Below are positions 59,744 to 64,000 of a stretch of 64,000 nucleotides of DNA, piece by piece. Each line of letters opens with the position of its first letter. Position 1 is the stretch's first letter. The stretch is from CAYTEO01 sp964436825. Its GTDB lineage: Bacteria > Krumholzibacteriota > Krumholzibacteriia > LZORAL124-64-63. Location of the stretch: positions 1 to 64,000 of the forward strand of contig CAYTEO010000005.1 in the NCBI GenBank assembly GCA_964436825.1, given 5' to 3'. Below the pieces are notes generated by a model, which was given only the letters and a program-made list of their open reading frames with translations, ran no database searches and was not told the origin of the DNA. Made by a program: the position numbers and the translations under genes.

Positions 59744-61114
59744 TCAATCGTCGTCACCGCCCCCGCCGACGCCACCATGGTCGTGCCAGGTGTAGGCGTG
59801 GGGCCAGCCTGCGGTCGTCGTCGGCGTGGCCGTGTGGCAGACGTTGCAGGCGGAGAGCCGCTCGGGATTGCTGCCGCCGTGCTTCTCGGCGAACTCGCTG
59901 CTCCCCTCGCCCCGGGAGCTGCCGTGGCAGGCCCCGCAGCTGCCCAGCGTCTTGACGGCACCCTGGTACTGCTCGACCTGGTAGTTGTCGCTGGCCTCGC
60001 GGCTGGGGACCATGGCGTGGGGACTGCCGTGGCAGGCGGCGCAGTAGAGGCCGCCGTGGCCGGTGGCGTCGCGGTAGAGGATCGTGCCGGTGTCGACGCC
60101 GCTGACGTCCCCGTGGCAGGTGGCGCACTTCGGCTCGTTCACCCAGGGAACCCTGCCTTCACTGACGATGCTCGAGGCCACCTGGGCCATCGTCCCGTGG
60201 CAGGTGGTGCAGTTGCCGTCGGCGGCGGTATGGGCCAGGGAACGGTTGCACTGGGTCACGGTGCCGGGATGGCAATCCAGGCACGTCGCCCCGCGGTCGG
60301 CGTGGGAGCCGTGGATGCGGGCCGACAGGTAGTCGGCGGGGTCGGCCGCCGTGCCGCCCAGGGCGGGGCTGGCGTGGCAGGAGGCGCACAGGACCGGCGT
60401 GGCGGCGACCAGGGCCGTCCCGTGCATGGCGTCGTGGACGGCCAGGATGTTGGCGAACGGATCGTCCGTTCCGCCGCCGATCCGTCCGGTGGCACTGCCG
60501 CCCGCGGCGTGGCAGCGGGCGCAGTCGATCTCGTCGCTGGTCGGGACCGTCGCACGCGTGGTGGCCACGACCGCCCCGTCGGCGTCCTTCACGGTGATCT
60601 CCATGACCTGGTAGGGGTTCCACGTGCCGTCGTCGCTGACCGGGACGACCGGCACGCCGTCCACCTCGAAGTGGTCGCCCCGGGGGACCATCGTCCCGGC
60701 CAGGCCGTTGTGCCGCTCCGGATCGACCAGGTTCAGCCCCGTGTCGACGGCCAGGTCGACGCCGAACAGCTCCTGGTCGTGCTGCCAGAACTGGGCGAAG
60801 TCGCCCCCGTACTGGTCCGTCTTGCCGCTGGAACTGGTGTTGTTCAGCAGGCGGTATTCCACGGTCACCCCGCCGGTGACGATCCGCGGCGGATCACCCC
60901 GCTCGACCACCTGGACCCAGACCGTGTTGTACGGGGGCAGGATGACGGCCTGGTCATAGGTGGGATTGAGGCAGTGCATCCCCAGGTCGTTCCAGGCCAG
61001 CACGACGAGATCGCTCGCCGTCGGTGGCAGGGTGCCAACCGTCTCGTCGTCGCTGCACCCTCCTGCCAGGACAAGGGCAAGCACGACGAACATGCAGACA
61101 CGGCACATCTTCAT
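59744..61114 (-). CDS. Octahaem cytochrome c lipoprotein
   Basis: A 456-residue protein from the ATG at 61114 (GGGAGGAACCACC upstream). The lipobox is VLAGGC (Cys20). Residues 30-190 form a distinct domain (LAWNDLGMHCLNPTYD, ILPPYNTVWVQV, VTVEYRLLNN) that I recall from other multihaem cytochromes but cannot name. Eight CxxCH sites follow from Cys198: CARCH, CASCH, CLDCH, CTTCH, CATCH, CAACH, CGACH and CNVCH, with many free histidines for distal ligation. The tail is Gly/Asp-rich. It is probably anchored at the outer or inner membrane on the periplasmic side for electron transfer. No partner gene is adjacent. Confidence 0.88.
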   Translation of the reverse strand: MKMCRVCMFVVLALVLAGGCSDDETVGTLPPTASDLVVLAWNDLGMHCLNPTYDQAVILPPYNTVWVQVVERGDPPRIVTGGVTVEYRLLNNTSSSGKTDQYGGDFAQFWQHDQELFGVDLAVDTGLNLVDPERHNGLAGTMVPRGDHFEVDGVPVVPVSDDGTWNPYQVMEITVKDADGAVVATTRATVPTSDEIDCARCHAAGGSATGRIGGGTDDPFANILAVHDAMHGTALVAATPVLCASCHASPALGGTAADPADYLSARIHGSHADRGATCLDCHPGTVTQCNRSLAHTAADGNCTTCHGTMAQVASSIVSEGRVPWVNEPKCATCHGDVSGVDTGTILYRDATGHGGLYCAACHGSPHAMVPSREASDNYQVEQYQGAVKTLGSCGACHGSSRGEGSSEFAEKHGGSNPERLSACNVCHTATPTTTAGWPHAYTWHDHGGVGGGGDDD

Positions 61115-61254
61115 GGTGGTTCCTCCCACTGGTCGTGTGGTTCCTTCCTGATCTCCGAGTAAAATATTGGCATTTGAAAAAGCAAGGGCCATTCCTGCCG
61201 CGCGGCGCTAGGATCCCCCGAGGGAACAAAGGAGCCACCATCCGGAGGAACGAG

Positions 61255-62388
61255 ATGCCCCAGCGACCCGTCTACCTGGACTACAACGCCACCACGCCGG
61301 TCGACCCGGCCGTGGCCGCGACCATGACCCCCTTCCTGAGCGAGCGGTTCGGCAACCCCGGCAGCAGCCATGCCTACGGGCGGGATACCAGCGCGGCCGT
61401 GCAGGAAGCAAGGCGACAGGTGGCCGACCTGCTCGGCTGCGCGCCCGCCGAGGTGGTCTTCACCAGCGGCGGCTCCGAGTCCAACAACCTGGCCATCAAG
61501 GGCACCGCCTGGGCAGCCGGCGACCGGGGCGGCCACCTGGTGACCACCGCCGTGGAGCACCCGGCCGTCCTGGAGGTCTGCCGCTGGCTGCAGGGACAGG
61601 GGTTCGACCTGACGCTCGTGCCGGTGGACGGCACCGGCCGGGTCGACCCCGACGACGTGGCCGCCGCCCTGCGCCCCGACACGGTGCTGGTCTCGGTCAT
61701 GCTGGCCAACAACGAGGTGGGCACCCTGCAGCCGGTGCGCGAGATCGCCGCCCTGTGCCGCGAGCGCGGCGTCCCGGTCCACTGCGACGCCGCCCAGGCC
61801 GTGGGCAAGGTCCCGGTCCGCATCGACGAGCTGGGCGTGGACCTGCTCTCGCTGGCCGGACACAAGTTCTACGGCCCGAAGGGAATCGGCGCCCTCTACG
61901 TGCGTCACGGCACGCCCCTGGTGCCGCTGGTCCACGGCGCCTCCCAGGAGAGCGGCCGGCGCGCGGGAACGGAGAACGTCCTGGAGGTGGTCGGGCTGGG
62001 CGAGGCCGCCGCCCTGGCCCGACAGGACCTGCCGGCCGAGATGGAGCGGTTGCGCACCCTGCGCGACCGCCTCGAACGACTGCTGGCCGACGGCTGTCCC
62101 GACGCCGTCTTTCACGGCCACCGCACCCTGCGGTTGCCCAACACCTGCAGCGTCGGTTTCCCGGGCCGCGACGCCGGCGAGCTGCTGCGCCGGCTGGCCG
62201 ACCGCGTGGCCGTCTCCGCCGGCGCGGCCTGCCATGCCGGCGGGACCAGCGTCTCGCACGTGCTGGCGGCCATGGGCGTGCCGCGCGAGGCGGCCCTGGG
62301 CACGCTGCGGATCTCGCTGGGGCGGTTCACGACGCAGGACGAGGTGGACGCCGGTGCCGAGGCCATCCTCGAGGCGGTGGCGCCATGA
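61255..62388 (+). CDS. Cysteine desulfurase (NifS/IscS family)
   Basis: A 377-residue PLP enzyme from the ATG at 61255 (CCGGAGGAACGAG upstream). VYLDYNATTPVDP, FTSGGSESNNLAIKG, VEHPAVLE, DAAQAVGKVPV, and GHKFYGPKGIGALYV with the PLP lysine are all class V aminotransferase features. The catalytic Cys is in VSAGAACHAGG. It supplies sulfur for Fe-S clusters or thio-modification; no iscU or nifU follows. The stop overlaps a DUF6884-like gene by ATGA. Confidence 0.93.
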   Translation: MPQRPVYLDYNATTPVDPAVAATMTPFLSERFGNPGSSHAYGRDTSAAVQEARRQVADLLGCAPAEVVFTSGGSESNNLAIKGTAWAAGDRGGHLVTTAVEHPAVLEVCRWLQGQGFDLTLVPVDGTGRVDPDDVAAALRPDTVLVSVMLANNEVGTLQPVREIAALCRERGVPVHCDAAQAVGKVPVRIDELGVDLLSLAGHKFYGPKGIGALYVRHGTPLVPLVHGASQESGRRAGTENVLEVVGLGEAAALARQDLPAEMERLRTLRDRLERLLADGCPDAVFHGHRTLRLPNTCSVGFPGRDAGELLRRLADRVAVSAGAACHAGGTSVSHVLAAMGVPREAALGTLRISLGRFTTQDEVDAGAEAILEAVAP

Positions 62389-62786
62389 GCCTGGTCCTGG
62401 TCACGACCTGCTGCGCCGCCAAGCGGACCGACCCCCAGCCGCTGCCGGCCCGGGAACGCTACCTGGACCGACGCCTGGCGCTGGTGGGCGAGCGCGCGGC
62501 GGCGCGCGGTGTGCCGTGGTTGATCCTGTCGGGGGAGTTCGGACTGCTGGAGCCGACGACGCCGATCCCGTGGTACGACCACGCCCTGCGCGGCAGCGAG
62601 GTGCCTGCCCTTGCCGAACGGGTGGCTGACCGGTTGCGGGAGCTGGGCACCACGGAGGTGGAGCTGCAAACCGTGCCGGTGGCCGACGACCCGGGCCTGG
62701 CCCCCTACATCCGGGTCATGGGTCTGGCCTGCGCCTCGGCGGGCGTGGTGCTGCGGCACGTGGAGGATCCCGGCCTGGCGGGGTGA
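62385..62786 (+). CDS. DUF6884-like protein
   Basis: A 133-residue protein coupled to the desulfurase by an ATGA overlap. LVTTCCAAKRTDPQPLPA at the start, RYLDRRLALVGERAAARGVP, then WLILSGEFGLLEPTTPIPWYD match the DUF6884-type pattern (Cys-x-x-Lys near the start, L-S-x-x-x-G-L-L, Y-D). These are thought to be related to tRNA-guanine-modification enzymes. Because it sits in frame with a sulfur donor, a role in thio- or queuosine-like modification is possible but inferred. Confidence 0.6.
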   Translation: MSLVLVTTCCAAKRTDPQPLPARERYLDRRLALVGERAAARGVPWLILSGEFGLLEPTTPIPWYDHALRGSEVPALAERVADRLRELGTTEVELQTVPVADDPGLAPYIRVMGLACASAGVVLRHVEDPGLAG

Positions 62787-62814
62787 GCACGGACGGGATG
62801 GACAGGCCAGCCCC

Positions 62815-63792
62815 TCAGGCCGCGGTCGATGGCACCTCCACCGGCCCGCCGCTCTCCCCGGACCGGTAGCAGGCATCGACCACCGCCAGGGTGGCCAGGC
62901 CGTCCCGCAGCGTCACCGGCGCCGGGGTGCCTTCCCGCACGCTCCGCAGCCAGGCAGCCAGCACCGCCGGCAGGGTCGGTACCGCCGCAGAGACGTCTGA
63001 CCGCTCCTCCTGGTTGCCGATCCGCAGGACGATCCCGCCGCGCAGGTAGTCCGCCCAGAGCTGGCCCGCCTCCCCCACCGCCTCCAGCCAGCAGGCGCGG
63101 CTGCGGGTGTACTTGCTGACCTCCAGGCAGGCGGCGGTGCCGTCGTCCAGGGTGCAGCGGGCCAGGAAGAAGTCCTCCACGGCCTCGTTGAGGATCCGCG
63201 AGTGCCGGCTGTCCACCACGGCGAACTCCCGCCCGGTCAGGAAGCGAACGGTGTCGAACAGGTGCACGCCGGTGATGAGCAGCGAGCCGCCGCTGGGATC
63301 GTCGGGATCGTGCTGCCAGGGCAACGTGGTGGGGGCCAGGCGCTGGGCCAGCCGCACCAGGTGGACCCGTCCCAGGCGCGGCCACAGCTCGCGCACCTTC
63401 TCGATGACGGGGTTCCAGCGCAGGGTCTGCGCCAGCATGACACCGGGGGCGTCGGCGCCGGGCAACGCCACCAGCCCCCGGGCCTCCTCCAGGGTGGCCG
63501 TCAGGGGCTTCTCCAGCAGCAGCGGCTTACCGGCGGCCAGCACGGCCCGTGCATGGGCGAAGTGGGCCGCAGGCGGGGAGGCCACCACGACGCCGTCCAC
63601 CTCGGGGTCTGCCAGCAGCGAGGTCGCGTCCGGATGGTAGCGCACGCCCAGCTCGCGGGCCAGGCGTTCCCCGGCGACGCGGTCGCGACGACAGAGGGCG
63701 ACGGCGGTCATCCCCGGGACGTCGCGCAACGCGTGCCGCAGGTAGCGGGTGCCGTGGGTGCCGGCGCCGAGGACCGCGATGCGGAAGGTCAC
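62815..63792 (-). CDS. Gfo/Idh/MocA family oxidoreductase
   Basis: A 325-residue protein starting at a GTG overlapping the upstream stop as GTGA. The Rossmann start FRIAVLGAGTHGTRYLRHAL binds NAD(P), VVVASPPAAHFAHARAVLAAGKPLLLEKPLT is the EKP motif with the catalytic lysine, and LLITGVHLFDTVRFLTG carries the conserved G-x-H-x-x-D. It oxidises or reduces a sugar or related hydroxyl compound; the substrate cannot be told. It converges on the DUF6884-like gene with 28 bp between. Confidence 0.87.
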   Translation of the reverse strand: MTFRIAVLGAGTHGTRYLRHALRDVPGMTAVALCRRDRVAGERLARELGVRYHPDATSLLADPEVDGVVVASPPAAHFAHARAVLAAGKPLLLEKPLTATLEEARGLVALPGADAPGVMLAQTLRWNPVIEKVRELWPRLGRVHLVRLAQRLAPTTLPWQHDPDDPSGGSLLITGVHLFDTVRFLTGREFAVVDSRHSRILNEAVEDFFLARCTLDDGTAACLEVSKYTRSRACWLEAVGEAGQLWADYLRGGIVLRIGNQEERSDVSAAVPTLPAVLAAWLRSVREGTPAPVTLRDGLATLAVVDACYRSGESGGPVEVPSTAA

Positions 63793-64000
63793 GATCCTAC
63801 ATCCCCAGGCTCGCCCGTCCGCGCCGCCGCCACCTCCCGGACCGTCCCGTCCGCCTCCACCCAGAGGCCCAGCACCGGCAGGTCCGGCACGTGCCCAGCC
63901 AGGCACCGGACGGCAACGACGAGATGCTCCCGCTGGCGGTCATCGGGGACCGGGTGGCCGGCACAGTCGGTATGGGCCGCCACGGCGATTCCCATCGAGC
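63789..64000 (-). CDS. 3' end of a carbonic-anhydrase-like protein (5' part outside window)
   Basis: About 70 residues of the C-terminus are visible. AVAAHTDCAGHPVPDDRQRE and LAGHVPDLPVLGLWVEADGT resemble the zinc-histidine/cysteine turn (H-x-D-C-x-G) and C-terminal strand of beta-carbonic-anhydrase-like proteins. The stop overlaps the oxidoreductase start by 4 bp, so they are one operon. It is too short for more than a tentative call. Confidence 0.4.
   Translation of the reverse strand, partial: SMGIAVAAHTDCAGHPVPDDRQREHLVVAVRCLAGHVPDLPVLGLWVEADGTVREVAAARTGEPGDVGS

Overview
The window comes from a high-GC, didermic, motile bacterium with extensive c-type cytochrome use. A TonB-dependent receptor beside a PorV-like outer-membrane protein, a secreted protein with a type IX-style C-terminal domain, and two-domain SPS/sucrose synthase genes point to the FCB superphylum, for example a lineage such as Krumholzibacteriota or Eisenbacteria. 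The phylum is inferred from gene content and cannot be proved here. No rRNA, tRNA, CRISPR array, prophage or insertion sequence was seen. Genes are packed tightly, and most operon junctions are 4-bp ATGA or GTGA overlaps.

Layout. 1-3770 (minus): a citDE fusion and citF (citrate lyase), followed by a sulfotransferase cut by the window edge. 3855-13823: two chemotaxis transcription units. A plus-strand trio (cheY and two CheX/CheC-like genes) converges on a nine-gene minus-strand operon (haem-binding MCP, cheA, cheW, cheR, cheD, HDOD, cheY, cheX, cheB). Both have a TCAA-N15-GCCGA sigma-28-like promoter, and so does the second MCP at 44873. 13853-24309 (minus): purine and deoxynucleoside salvage (deoxynucleoside kinase, adenosine deaminase, PNP), then a YugP-like membrane protease, tpiA and three peptidases. 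24352-32921 (minus): a surface operon with a type IX-style secreted protein, lipoprotein, TonB receptor, PorV-like protein and NHL lipoprotein. 33114-38141: a small secreted protein, a formylglycine-enzyme-like lipoprotein, a membrane-anchored SWIM zinc-finger protein and Xaa-Pro aminopeptidase. 38180-44558: a sucrose locus with divergent sucrose-phosphatase, then fructokinase, SPS, sucrose synthase and an HD protein behind a TTGACA-17-TAGGAT promoter. 44873-47935: the second MCP and a starch-binding-domain secreted protein.

48093-55221 is the most interesting part. It holds a six-gene minus-strand operon: 4Fe-4S protein, NrfD-like membrane subunit, haem-binding sensor kinase, NtrC-type sigma-54 activator, archaemetzincin and tetrahaem cytochrome c. 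The gene upstream encodes a membrane-anchored GcvH-like protein that lacks the lipoyl lysine. Both transcription units have a good sigma-54 promoter (GG-N10-GC). The operon promoter has three upstream copies of a YGTTGA-N5-TCRACA dyad at enhancer distance and one at the transcription start. This looks like a self-regulated redox-sensing module with no obvious catalytic oxidoreductase subunit.

55502-64000: a fused isobutyryl-CoA mutase (IcmF), a YkgJ-type cysteine-cluster protein, an octahaem lipoprotein, a cysteine desulfurase with a DUF6884-like partner, a Gfo/Idh/MocA oxidoreductase, and the 3' end of a carbonic-anhydrase-like gene.
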